The notes under the pieces were generated by a model. It was not told where the DNA came from. It did no database searches and worked only from the letters and a program-made list of their open reading frames with translations. A stretch of DNA of 11,397 bases from Spirochaeta sp. (GTDB taxonomy: Bacteria > Spirochaetota > Spirochaetia > DSM-27196 > Alkalispirochaetaceae): the NCBI GenBank assembly GCA_027859055.1, contig JAQIBO010000335.1, forward strand, positions 1 to 11,397, in the 5' to 3' direction. A program made the position numbers and the translations under genes. Every line of letters begins with the position of its first letter. Position 1 is the first letter of the stretch. Below are positions 1 through 7,839 of this stretch, piece by piece.

Positions 1-2564
1 GCGACGAACAGAGCAAGGAAGATGCGATAACCGCGATCTATGCGGTTATCCAGCCCGGTGAGCCGATCACGATCGACAGCGCCGAAAAAGACTTTCAAAG
101 CATGTTCTTTTCGTCCCGCAGGTATGACCTCGGCCGCGTCGGTCGCTACAAACTGAACAAGAAGTACGACTATCCCGAACCGACGGAGGACTTTGTCCTT
201 ACCAGGGACGATATCGTCAACACGATGCGCTACCTGATCAAGGTGTATATCGGGGAGGCCAACGTCGATGACATCGACCATCTCGGAAATCGTCGTGTGC
301 GTTCCGTCGGCGAGTTGCTTTCCAACTCCCTCAAGACCGCCTTCAGTCGGATGGAGCGGATCGCAAAAGACCGAATGTCGATGAAAGAGACTGAGACGAT
401 CAAGCCGCAGGACCTTATTTCGATCAAGCCGATCGTGGCGGCGATCAAGGAGTTTTTCGGCTCCTCTCAGCTTTCCCAGTTTATGGACCAGGTGAATCCC
501 CTCTCGGAGCTCACTCATAAGCGGCGGCTCAACGCGCTGGGGCCGGGAGGTCTCTCCCGGGACCGTGCCGGCTTTGAGGTTCGGGACGTTCACTACACCC
601 ACTACGGACGGATGTGTCCGATTGAGACGCCGGAAGGACCGAATATCGGGCTTATCGTTTCGCTGGCCAACTACACGCGGGTAAACGAGTACGGTTTTCT
701 TGAAACGCCGTACCGGCCGGTGAAAAAGGGAAAGGTCACCGACGAGATCGAATACCTGTCTGCGATGGATGAAGAGAAGTTCTTTATTGCTCAGGCAAAC
801 GCTCCGGTCTCCAAGAAGGGTGATTTTGAAAACGATCAGGTCTCCGTGCGCCGGAGTGGCGACTACACCACCCGCTCACCGGAACAGATCGACTACATGG
901 ACGTCTCTCCGAAACAGATTATCAGTGTCAGCGCATCGCTTATTCCGTTCCTGGAGCATGACGACGCCAACCGGGCGTTGATGGGTTCCAATATGCAGCG
1001 CCAGGCGGTACCGCTGGTGTTTCCTGAACCGCCGCGTGTCGGAACCGGGATGGAAGGGAAAACCGCGTACGACTCGGGCGTACTGGTGAAGGCGCGCCGC
1101 GCCGGCACCGTGGTGTACGTGTCGAGCACAAAAGTGGTGGTAGACCCGGACGAGAAGAAAGACGCCCAGGACCAGGACGTCTACGACATGATCAAGTATC
1201 AACGGACCAACCAGGATACGTGCTACCTCCAGAAACCGATCGTGTCGCTTGAGCAGAAGCTTGCAGCCGGAGATGCTGTGGCGGATGGGCCGGCGACGTT
1301 CCACGGCGAACTCGCCCTTGGTCGGAATGTGATCGTCGGGTTTGTCCCGTGGAACGGTTACAACTACGAGGATGCGATCCTGATCTCTGAAAAAGTGGTC
1401 AAGGAAGATATCTTCACCTCCGTCCATATCAAAGAGTTTTCCATCGACGTCCGTGAAACGAAACTGGGACCGGAAAAGATCACCAACGACATCCCCAACG
1501 TCAGTGACAAGGCGTTGGCAAAGCTTGACGGCGAGGGCGTTGTTCGCGTCGGGGCCAAAGTCGGGTCCGGTGACATCCTCGTTGGAAAGGTGACGCCCAA
1601 GAGCGATACGGAGACGACGCCGGAGTTTAAGCTGCTCAACCAGATTTTTGGTGAAAAAGCGAAAGAGGTGCGTGACACGTCCCTGAAGATTCCCCACGGC
1701 GTTGAGGGCACGGTGATCGATATCCAGCGCCTGAGTCGCGCCGAGGGCGACGACCTCTCTCCCGGTGTGGAACAAACGGTCAAAGTGATGATCGCAACCA
1801 AGCGCAAGCTTCGTGAGGGCGACAAAATGGCGGGGCGCCACGGTAACAAAGGCGTCATCGCACGGGTTCTCCCGGAAGAGGATATGCCGTACATGGCCGA
1901 CGGGACTCCCGTTGATGTGTGTCTGAACCCGCTTGGCGTTCCCAGCCGGATGAACCTTGGCCAGATTCTGGAAACGGAACTTGGCTGGGCGGCGCTCGGG
2001 CTCGACGAATGGTACGCCACGCCGGTGTTTGAGTCGGCAACCAATGCGCAGGTCGCCGACAAACTGAAAGCGGCGGGGTTGCCTGCGTCTTCAAAGACAA
2101 CGCTGTACGACGGTCGCACCGGTGAGGAGTTTGAAAACCCGGTGATGGTCGGCGTTATGTATATGTTGAAACTGCACCACCTTGTGGACGACAAGATGCA
2201 CGCCCGGTCAACCGGTCCCTACTCCCTTGTTACGCAGCAGCCGCTGGGCGGTAAAGCGCAGTTCGGTGGGCAGCGGCTCGGTGAGATGGAGGTCTGGGCG
2301 CTGGAGGCGTACGGTGCGGCAAACACGCTGCAGGAACTGCTCACGATCAAGAGCGATGACATGAATGGACGGGCCAAGATCTACGAGAGCATCGTCAAAG
2401 GCCTTCCGGCAACCTCGGCGGGCGTCCCCGAGTCGTTCAACGTCCTTGTGCAGGAGCTGCGCGGACTCGGTCTGGACATGTCAATTTACGATTCCAAGGG
2501 AAAGCAGGTTCCCCTCACCGAACGGGATGAGGAACTTATTAACCGGCAAGGCAGTAACTTCTAA
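1..2564 (+). CDS. rpoB: RNA polymerase beta subunit, 5'-truncated by window edge
   Basis: Beta subunit of bacterial RNA polymerase, which forms one jaw and half of the catalytic centre of the core enzyme. The frame is open from base 3 (853 codons before the TAA at 2562-2564) with no true start, so the ATG at 102 is internal and roughly the first 300 residues lie outside the window. The Rif pocket begins at base 459 (GSSQLSQFMDQ) and continues through THKRR. CPIETPEGPNIGL follows. The Glu-Asp pair of the NTP site is at 1368-1373 (YNYEDAILISE). The signature KMAGRHGNKG, with its two conserved lysines, starts at 1824. The C-terminal QPLGGKAQFGGQRLGEME block is intact. The stretch between GTVIDIQ and GDDLSPGV is short, so the E. 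coli-type SI2 insertion is absent. Codon 531-533 is AAC (Asn) where E. coli has Ser531. The rpoC Shine-Dalgarno overlaps the stop codon. Identity is certain. Confidence 0.98.
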   Translation, partial: DEQSKEDAITAIYAVIQPGEPITIDSAEKDFQSMFFSSRRYDLGRVGRYKLNKKYDYPEPTEDFVLTRDDIVNTMRYLIKVYIGEANVDDIDHLGNRRVRSVGELLSNSLKTAFSRMERIAKDRMSMKETETIKPQDLISIKPIVAAIKEFFGSSQLSQFMDQVNPLSELTHKRRLNALGPGGLSRDRAGFEVRDVHYTHYGRMCPIETPEGPNIGLIVSLANYTRVNEYGFLETPYRPVKKGKVTDEIEYLSAMDEEKFFIAQANAPVSKKGDFENDQVSVRRSGDYTTRSPEQIDYMDVSPKQIISVSASLIPFLEHDDANRALMGSNMQRQAVPLVFPEPPRVGTGMEGKTAYDSGVLVKARRAGTVVYVSSTKVVVDPDEKKDAQDQDVYDMIKYQRTNQDTCYLQKPIVSLEQKLAAGDAVADGPATFHGELALGRNVIVGFVPWNGYNYEDAILISEKVVKEDIFTSVHIKEFSIDVRETKLGPEKITNDIPNVSDKALAKLDGEGVVRVGAKVGSGDILVGKVTPKSDTETTPEFKLLNQIFGEKAKEVRDTSLKIPHGVEGTVIDIQRLSRAEGDDLSPGVEQTVKVMIATKRKLREGDKMAGRHGNKGVIARVLPEEDMPYMADGTPVDVCLNPLGVPSRMNLGQILETELGWAALGLDEWYATPVFESATNAQVADKLKAAGLPASSKTTLYDGRTGEEFENPVMVGVMYMLKLHHLVDDKMHARSTGPYSLVTQQPLGGKAQFGGQRLGEMEVWALEAYGAANTLQELLTIKSDDMNGRAKIYESIVKGLPATSAGVPESFNVLVQELRGLGLDMSIYDSKGKQVPLTERDEELINRQGSNF

Positions 2565-2578
2565 GGAGCGGACCCGGT

Positions 2579-5500
2579 ATGCGAGATATTCAGGATTTTG
2601 ATTCGATTACGATAAAACTGGCCTCTCCGGAACAGGTGCGCGCCTGGAGTTACGGAGAGGTGAAAAAACCGGAGACGATCAACTACCGGACACTTCGTCC
2701 GGAGAAAGACGGGCTGTTTTGTGAGCGCATCTTTGGTACGACCAAAGAGTGGGAGTGCTACTGCGGAAAGTTCAAGAGCATCCGGTACAAGGGTGTTATC
2801 TGCGACCGCTGCGGCGTGGAAGTGGCGCATCCCAAGGTTCGCCGGGAACGGATGGGACACATCGAACTGGCCAGCCCCGTTTCGCATATCTGGTACTATC
2901 GGTCGGTGCCTTCCCGTATGGGCCTTCTGCTGGACCTCTCCGTGTCCGAGTTGCGCTCAATTCTGTACTACGAAAAATACATCGTTATCGATCCCGGTGA
3001 CACGGATCTCAAAAAGATGGACCTCCTTACCGAGGAGGACTACATCGAGGCCAAGGAGCACTACGGGATGTCGTTTTCCGCCGGTATCGGTGCGGAGGCG
3101 ATTCGTTCACTCCTGGAGGAGCTGGACCTGGAGGCGCTCTCGGCGGAACTCCGGGAACTGATGGTGACAAAAGGCGTCAAATCGGACAAACGGCTGCTGA
3201 AACGCATCGAGATCGTGGAGAACTTTCGCGACAGCGGTAACGAGCCGGCGTGGATGGTGATGGACGTTATTCCGGTGATTCCGCCGGAGCTGCGCCCGAT
3301 GGTTCAGCTTGATGGCGGGCGTTTCGCCACCAGCGACCTCAACGACCTGTACCGACGCGTCATTAACCGCAACAACCGTCTGAAACGGCTTCTGACGCTC
3401 AACGCTCCCGATATCATTATCCGCAACGAAAAACGGATGCTTCAGGAAGCGGTGGATGCGTTGTTCGACAACAGTAAAAAGAAGCGGGTCGTTAAAGGTG
3501 CCAGCAACCGACCGTTGAAGAGCCTTTCCGACATGCTCAAAGGTAAACAGGGGCGCTTCCGGCAGAACCTGCTGGGTAAACGGGTGGACTATTCCGGCCG
3601 TTCGGTAATCGTCGTGGGTCCGGAGCTCAAGCTCCACCAGTGCGGTCTGCCGACAAAGATGGCGCTGGAACTGTTCAAGCCGTTCATCATGAAGAAACTC
3701 GTCGAAAAGGACGTGGTCTTCAACATCAAGCGCGCCAAGACGCTGGTTGAACAGGCTACCCCCGAGGTCTACGCCGTTCTTGACGAGGTTGTCAGAGAAC
3801 ACCCGGTCATGTTGAACCGTGCGCCGACGCTGCACCGTCTCGGTATCCAGGCGTTTGAGCCTGTGCTGGTGGACGGCAAAGCGATCAAGCTGCATCCGCT
3901 GGTGTGTCACGCCTACAACGCCGACTTTGACGGTGACCAGATGGCGGTTCACGTTCCGCTGACGCAGGCCGCTCAGATTGAGGCGTGGACGCTCATGCTT
4001 TCCTCGCGCAACCTGCTGGACCCGGCCAACGGGCAGCCGATCGTCTTTCCCAGTCAGGATATGGTTCTCGGTATCAACTATCTGACCCGGGCGCGCCCTG
4101 AAGCGCGCGGCGAAGGCAAGTCGTTTCCCACGCTTCAGGACGTTATTCTTGCCCGTGATGCCGGTGCGATTGAGTACGCTGCGCTGATCAAGGTGCCGGT
4201 GAACGGGGAAGTCATCGATACCACCGCCGGGCGGGTGCTTCTGAATGAAGAGATGCCCGCGGAAATTCCCTTTGTCAACGAAGCGCTGGGTGACAAGGAA
4301 CTGCGCCGCCTTATCAGCTCGATTTATCAGGAGTACGGACCTGCGGTGACGGTGAATATGCTGGATGTCATCAAGAACATGGGTTTCCGGTACGCCACGC
4401 TCTTCGGTGCAACGATTGGAATTGACGATATTCTCATTCCGGAAAGCAAAGGCGGAATGATTGAATCGGCAAACGCTGAGGTTGCGGCGATTCAGAACCA
4501 GTATCTGACCGGTGTCATAACCCAGGATGAGCGTTACAACAAAGTTGTTGAGGTGTGGAGTAAAACCAACGAAGACCTCACCAACGAGATGATGACCAAC
4601 CTGCGTGGCGACCGCCACGGATTCAACCCGGTCTTCATGATGGCCGACTCGGGAGCGCGCGGTAGTCGAAGTCAGATACGTCAGCTCGCCGGTATGCGCG
4701 GGCTCATGGCCAAACCGTCCGGTGATATCATCGAGCTGCCGATCCGCTCCAACTTCAAAGAGGGGCTGTCGGTTATCGAGTTCTTCATCTCCACCAACGG
4801 TGCCCGGAAAGGGCTCGCGGATACGGCGCTGAAAACCGCCGACGCGGGATACCTTACCCGCCGCCTTGTGGATATCGCCCAGGACGTGGTCGTTACCAAA
4901 GAGGACTGCGGGACGATCAACGGAATCGACATGACCGCTCTGAAAGACGGTGAAGAGGTTGTGGAGACGCTCTCCGACCGGATCCGCGGCCGGTTCACTC
5001 TGGAGCGGGTAAAACACCCGATTACCGGTGACGTCATTGTGGACGTGAACGAAGAGGTCAGCGACGAAAAGGCGGAAGAGATTGAAATCGCCGGGATCGA
5101 AAAGGTTCGAATCCGGACGGTGCTTACCTGCGAGGCCAAATACGGCGTCTGTCAAAGGTGTTACGGCCGTAACCTGGCGGATAACCGGGTTGTCAATATC
5201 GGGGAGGCTGTCGGTATTATCGCCGCCCAGTCTATCGGTCAACCGGGAACCCAGTTGACGATGCGGACGTTCCACATCGGTGGTGCGGCGACGAAATCCA
5301 GTGAAGAAAACCGGACATATCTCAAGTACCCGTCGCTGGTACGCCGCATCGAGGGCAGCATTGTCAGTCTTGACGACGGCACCGTCCTCTTTACCAGAAA
5401 GGGGTATCTCTACGCCTCGCGGATCATAACGGACTACGAGATCGGCGCCAAAGACAAAGTCCTCGTGAAGCCGGAAGAGAAGGTTGTCAAAGGCCAGATC

Positions 5501-6814
5501 GTCCTCTCCCGGGGAAAAGAAGAGGTTCCCGCAGAGGACAACGCCTACGCGGTGATTCAGGACAAAAAACTGTATCTGGTTGCCCAGGAACAGCGACTCG
5601 ACATCCGGAACGGCGCCGAGCTGCACGTCAAAGAGGGACAGATTCTCGACGCGGAGGAGACGATCGCTTCCTTTGATCCGTTCAGTGAACCGGTCATCAG
5701 CGAGTACGCCGGGACGATCCGCTTTAAGGATATCGTCAAGAATACCACGCTGAAAGAAGAGACGAACGAGGAAACCGGCAATACCGAGAACAAGATCGTT
5801 GAGCATCCGGTTGAGAACATGCAACCCGGTCTGATCATCGTGGATGACGACGGGAACGAGGTGTTCACCTACGCGGTGCCCAACAGCGCCTACCTGAGTG
5901 TCGCCGACGGCACGCGGATTGAAAAGGGTCATACCCTTGCGAAGATGCTCAAGGAAAGTGCCAAGACGCGGGATATCACCGGTGGTCTGCCGCGGATCGG
6001 CGAACTCTTTGAGGCGCGGCGGCCGAAAACCGCCGCCGTACTCGCCCAGATCAGCGGCGAGGTAAAGTTGGAAAACGTCGTCAAAGGCAAGCGGGTTGTG
6101 AAGGTTGTCGACGGGTGGGGTACCGAGTTCAAGCATATGGTCCCGATGGGGCGGCACATGCTGGTGCGGGACCGCGACGCGGTCGAGGCCGGCGAACCGT
6201 TGTGTGACGGTGCAATCGATCCTCACGAGGTTCTTGCGATCCTCGGTGAAAACGCGTTGCAGACGTTCCTGGTGAACGAGGTGCAGGAGGTGTACCGGCT
6301 CCAGGGTGTCAACATCAACGACAAACATATCGGCGTGATCATCCGCCAGATGATGCGGAAACTGGAGATCGTGCAGGTGGGTGACACCGGGTTTATCTTC
6401 GGGCAACAGATCGACAAGTACAAGTTTCATGAGGAAAACCGCCGCGTAATGAAACAGGGTGGTCAACCCGCGGTGGCGCGGCCGCTGTTGCTTGGAGTCA
6501 CCCGGGCCAGTCGCAATATCGAGTCGTTTATCAGTGCCGCAAGTTTTCAGGAAACGACGCGGGTGCTGACCAACGCGGCGATCGCCGGTACCACCGACCA
6601 GCTTCGGGGTTTGAAAGAAAACGTAGTGATCGGACACCTTATACCGGCTGGTACGGGCATGCGGCACTACAAAGAGATTCGCCTCTTCGATGACGAGACG
6701 GAGGATCTTGACGCCCACGTGTCAGAGATCCTTGAGGAACGCGCCCGCGAGAAAGAGGCGCAGGAAGAGACGGAAGAGACCGACGTGGAAGTGGAGGTGG
6801 AGGTCGCCGAATAG
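2579..6814 (+). CDS. rpoC: RNA polymerase beta' subunit
   Basis: Beta' subunit, the other jaw of the RNA polymerase core, carrying the catalytic Mg ion. It has 1411 residues, close to E. coli (1407). Landmarks in order: zinc site 1 (C60, C62, C75, C78); clamp helices that bind sigma, from about N255; active-site NADFDGD at 447-453 with D449, D451 and D453 holding Mg; GSRSQIRQLAGMRG at 695; bridge helix around 730-765 (GARKGLADTALKTA from G741); zinc site 2 (C777, C851, C858, C861); trigger-loop residues Q892, M895, R896 and H899 in QLTMRTFHIGG. About 220 residues then separate this from LPRIGELFEARRPK at 1137, which corresponds to an SI3-type insertion in the trigger loop. The tail is strongly acidic (Glu/Asp-rich after about 1378). 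The start is ATG, 14 nt after rpoB; AAGGAG at 2563-2568 lies partly within the rpoB TAA and gives 10-nt spacing. It is co-transcribed with rpoB. The stop is TAG. Confidence 0.99.
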   Translation: MRDIQDFDSITIKLASPEQVRAWSYGEVKKPETINYRTLRPEKDGLFCERIFGTTKEWECYCGKFKSIRYKGVICDRCGVEVAHPKVRRERMGHIELASPVSHIWYYRSVPSRMGLLLDLSVSELRSILYYEKYIVIDPGDTDLKKMDLLTEEDYIEAKEHYGMSFSAGIGAEAIRSLLEELDLEALSAELRELMVTKGVKSDKRLLKRIEIVENFRDSGNEPAWMVMDVIPVIPPELRPMVQLDGGRFATSDLNDLYRRVINRNNRLKRLLTLNAPDIIIRNEKRMLQEAVDALFDNSKKKRVVKGASNRPLKSLSDMLKGKQGRFRQNLLGKRVDYSGRSVIVVGPELKLHQCGLPTKMALELFKPFIMKKLVEKDVVFNIKRAKTLVEQATPEVYAVLDEVVREHPVMLNRAPTLHRLGIQAFEPVLVDGKAIKLHPLVCHAYNADFDGDQMAVHVPLTQAAQIEAWTLMLSSRNLLDPANGQPIVFPSQDMVLGINYLTRARPEARGEGKSFPTLQDVILARDAGAIEYAALIKVPVNGEVIDTTAGRVLLNEEMPAEIPFVNEALGDKELRRLISSIYQEYGPAVTVNMLDVIKNMGFRYATLFGATIGIDDILIPESKGGMIESANAEVAAIQNQYLTGVITQDERYNKVVEVWSKTNEDLTNEMMTNLRGDRHGFNPVFMMADSGARGSRSQIRQLAGMRGLMAKPSGDIIELPIRSNFKEGLSVIEFFISTNGARKGLADTALKTADAGYLTRRLVDIAQDVVVTKEDCGTINGIDMTALKDGEEVVETLSDRIRGRFTLERVKHPITGDVIVDVNEEVSDEKAEEIEIAGIEKVRIRTVLTCEAKYGVCQRCYGRNLADNRVVNIGEAVGIIAAQSIGQPGTQLTMRTFHIGGAATKSSEENRTYLKYPSLVRRIEGSIVSLDDGTVLFTRKGYLYASRIITDYEIGAKDKVLVKPEEKVVKGQIVLSRGKEEVPAEDNAYAVIQDKKLYLVAQEQRLDIRNGAELHVKEGQILDAEETIASFDPFSEPVISEYAGTIRFKDIVKNTTLKEETNEETGNTENKIVEHPVENMQPGLIIVDDDGNEVFTYAVPNSAYLSVADGTRIEKGHTLAKMLKESAKTRDITGGLPRIGELFEARRPKTAAVLAQISGEVKLENVVKGKRVVKVVDGWGTEFKHMVPMGRHMLVRDRDAVEAGEPLCDGAIDPHEVLAILGENALQTFLVNEVQEVYRLQGVNINDKHIGVIIRQMMRKLEIVQVGDTGFIFGQQIDKYKFHEENRRVMKQGGQPAVARPLLLGVTRASRNIESFISAASFQETTRVLTNAAIAGTTDQLRGLKENVVIGHLIPAGTGMRHYKEIRLFDDETEDLDAHVSEILEERAREKEAQEETEETDVEVEVEVAE

Positions 6815-6846
6815 GGGCCTTCATATCGGACCGGCGGCGGACAGGC

Positions 6847-6875
6847 TTGACAGCCGACAGGCTCTTTGGTACTGT
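6847..6875 (+). promoter_or_regulatory. Predicted sigma-70 promoter for rpsL-rpsG (extended -10)
   Basis: In the 97-nt gap between rpoC and rpsL there is a perfect -35 TTGACA (6847-6852), a 17-bp spacer and a -10 TACTGT (6870-6875). The -10 keeps the critical T, A and final T and is preceded by TGG (6867-6869), an extended -10 element. The predicted transcription start is near 6882, giving a leader of about 30 nt. The site sits between two direct copies of ACAGGCT (6841-6847 and 6857-6863). No terminator is visible between rpoC and rpsL, so read-through from rpoBC is likely as well. This is inferred from consensus only. Confidence 0.6.
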
Positions 6876-6911
6876 GCCGCTCTACGATTTATACGGAGTG
6901 AATGACAAACG

Positions 6912-7286
6912 ATGCCGACAATTAACCAACTGATCCGAAAAGGACGTGTTCGCCAGTTGAAGAACACAAAGTCCCCGGCGTTGCAGGATTGCCCCCAGAA
7001 GCGCGGCGTCTGCACCCGGGTTATGACGGTGACTCCCAAGAAGCCCAATTCGGCGCTTCGCAAAGTTGCCCGTGTTCGCCTCTCCAACGGGATTGAGGTA
7101 ACCGCGTATATCCCGGGTATCGGGCATAACCTGCAGGAGCACTCGGTAGTGCTGCTGCGTGGTGGCAGGGTCAAGGACCTTCCCGGTGTGCGTTACCACA
7201 TCGTGCGGGGTACAAAAGATACGTTGGGCGTCGAAGACCGCCGTAAGGGCCGGTCCAAATACGGCACCAAGCGGCCGAAGGCGTAG
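6912..7286 (+). CDS. rpsL: 30S ribosomal protein S12
   Basis: S12 sits at the decoding centre of the 30S subunit and helps control codon-anticodon accuracy. The 124 residues align over the full family length, beginning MPTINQLIRKGR and ending RSKYGTKRPKA. The streptomycin-determining loop is wild type in form (TPKKPNS, with K43), as is GGRVKDLPG with K88. D89 is the residue that RimO methylthiolates in E. coli. The sequence therefore predicts no ribosomal streptomycin resistance from S12. The ATG at 6912 is fixed by the conserved N-terminus. The nearest Shine-Dalgarno, GGAG at 6895-6898, is 13 nt away, longer than usual, and another ATG lies between them at 6902 in a different frame. The gene follows a predicted promoter of its own and is tightly linked to rpsG. 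Confidence 0.99.
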   Translation: MPTINQLIRKGRVRQLKNTKSPALQDCPQKRGVCTRVMTVTPKKPNSALRKVARVRLSNGIEVTAYIPGIGHNLQEHSVVLLRGGRVKDLPGVRYHIVRGTKDTLGVEDRRKGRSKYGTKRPKA

Positions 7287-7295
7287 GAGGACGAT

Positions 7296-7769
7296 ATGCC
7301 ACGACGACATATTCCGCAGCGCAAACCGCCGATCGCCGACCCCATTTATAACGACGTGACCGTTTCCCGGTTTGTGAATCGAATGATGCTTGACGGCAAG
7401 CGGGCTACCAGCCAGGCAATTATCCACGCAGCGTTTGCCGAAATCGGTCGCAAGGTTGAAGATAAAACCCCGGTTGAAGTATTTCACGCTGCGTTGGACA
7501 ACGTCCAGCCGATGATCGAAGTCAAGAGTCGCCGGGTTGGTGGTTCGACCTACCAGGTCCCGGTAGAAATCAAGGATAACCGTCGCGAAGCGCTTGCGAT
7601 GCGCTGGATCATTCAGGCCGCCCGTTCGCGTAGCGGTAAGTCAATGGGTGCCCGGCTCAGTCAGGAGCTTCTCGACGCCTTCAACGGAACCGGTACTGCC
7701 TTTAAGAAAAAGGAAGACACCCACCGAATGGCGGAGGCAAACAAGGCGTTTGCTCACTACCGCTGGTAG
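7296..7769 (+). CDS. rpsG: 30S ribosomal protein S7
   Basis: S7 is a primary 16S rRNA-binding protein that nucleates assembly of the 30S head and lines the E site. In E. coli it also represses its own operon by binding the rpsL-rpsG junction. The 157 residues are full length: MPRRHIPQRKPP at the start, DPIYNDVTVSRFVNRMM, a conserved VGGSTYQVPVE core and the canonical ending AFAHYRW. The start ATG is 9 nt after rpsL, with AGGAGG (7285-7290) overlapping the rpsL TAG, which suggests translational coupling. The last coding bases (7748-7769) form one arm and part of the other arm of a perfect inverted repeat. A second copy of the final codons lies 70 nt downstream. The usual next gene, fusA, is missing. 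Confidence 0.99.
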   Translation: MPRRHIPQRKPPIADPIYNDVTVSRFVNRMMLDGKRATSQAIIHAAFAEIGRKVEDKTPVEVFHAALDNVQPMIEVKSRRVGGSTYQVPVEIKDNRREALAMRWIIQAARSRSGKSMGARLSQELLDAFNGTGTAFKKKEDTHRMAEANKAFAHYRW

Positions 7770-7778
7770 TGAGCAAAC
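7748..7778 (+). repeat. Perfect 14-bp stem-loop spanning the rpsG stop codon
   Basis: The left arm GTTTGCTCACTACC (7748-7761), the loop GCT (7762-7764) and the right arm GGTAGTGAGCAAAC (7765-7778) form a 14-bp stem with no mismatch or GU pair. The left arm encodes the S7 residues F-A-H-Y, and the rpsG TAG (7767-7769) lies in the right arm. No T-run follows, so this is not a canonical intrinsic terminator. It could protect the rpsL-rpsG mRNA 3' end, act as a processing or Rho-associated site, or be a mutational palindrome. The structure is seen directly; its role is inferred. Confidence 0.85.
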
Positions 7779-7792
7779 CGCTGGTCCTGAGA
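7773..7792 (+). repeat. Short dispersed repeat, copy 1
   Basis: GCAAA-CCG-CTGGTCCTGAGA. The second copy at 8002-8018 is identical over 17 bases after removal of the internal CCG. The copies are 229 nt apart in the same orientation, both within the rpsG-tuf gap. Copy 1 begins inside the right arm of the rpsG palindrome. Confidence 0.7.
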
Positions 7793-7810
7793 TATCGCTT
7801 CGCGAATCTC
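7789..7810 (+). repeat. Stem-loop after the rpsG palindrome
   Basis: GAGAT (7789-7793) pairs with ATCTC (7806-7810), and TCGC (7795-7798) pairs with GCGA (7802-7805) around the loop TTC, with a single bulged A at 7794. The result is a 9-bp stem between the rpsG palindrome and the second copy of the rpsG tail. No T-run follows. Its function is unknown. Confidence 0.5.
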
Positions 7811-7812
7811 TA

Positions 7813-7839
7813 CGGGCGTTTGCGCATTACCGCTGGTGA
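7813..7839 (+). pseudogene. Second copy of the rpsG 3' coding end (RAFAHYRW-stop)
   Basis: Bases 7813-7839 read CGG GCG TTT GCG CAT TAC, then CGC TGG TGA, giving R-A-F-A-H-Y-R-W-stop, the conserved C-terminus of S7. The true rpsG end is 70 nt upstream and in another frame. Over 7745-7767 and 7815-7837, 21 of 23 bases match. The two coding differences (GCT/GCG for Ala, CAC/CAT for His) are silent and TAG is replaced by TGA. Upstream of the Arg codon, similarity to S7 fades quickly; one Glu is shared three codons back. This fits either a relic of a former rpsG allele left by recombination or a decayed tandem duplication. The element also folds as ATTACC-GCT-GGTGAT (7826-7840). It is not expected to be translated as S7. 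Confidence 0.6.

Noticed and set aside
102..104. ATG at 102 as the rpoB start
   Set aside because: The frame is open and clearly RpoB-like from base 3 (for example AIYAVIQPGEP), so this Met is internal.
3107..6718. A 1203-codon open frame on the minus strand inside rpoC, with similar antisense frames at 876-1841 in rpoB and 8188-9192 in tuf
   Set aside because: Each is codon-aligned with the real gene, so it stays open simply because the sense gene avoids TTA, CTA and TCA codons. The products resemble no known family and there is no separate start signal.
6815..6870. A terminator between rpoC and rpsL
   Set aside because: Only short imperfect pairings (for example GGCT/AGCC with a TGAC loop) and no T-run.
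7594..7839. An 81-codon plus-strand frame ending in AFAHYRW
   Set aside because: Most of it is an out-of-frame shadow of rpsG; only the last eight codons are meaningful, as the second copy of the S7 tail. A programmed frameshift was considered, but no slippery site was seen.
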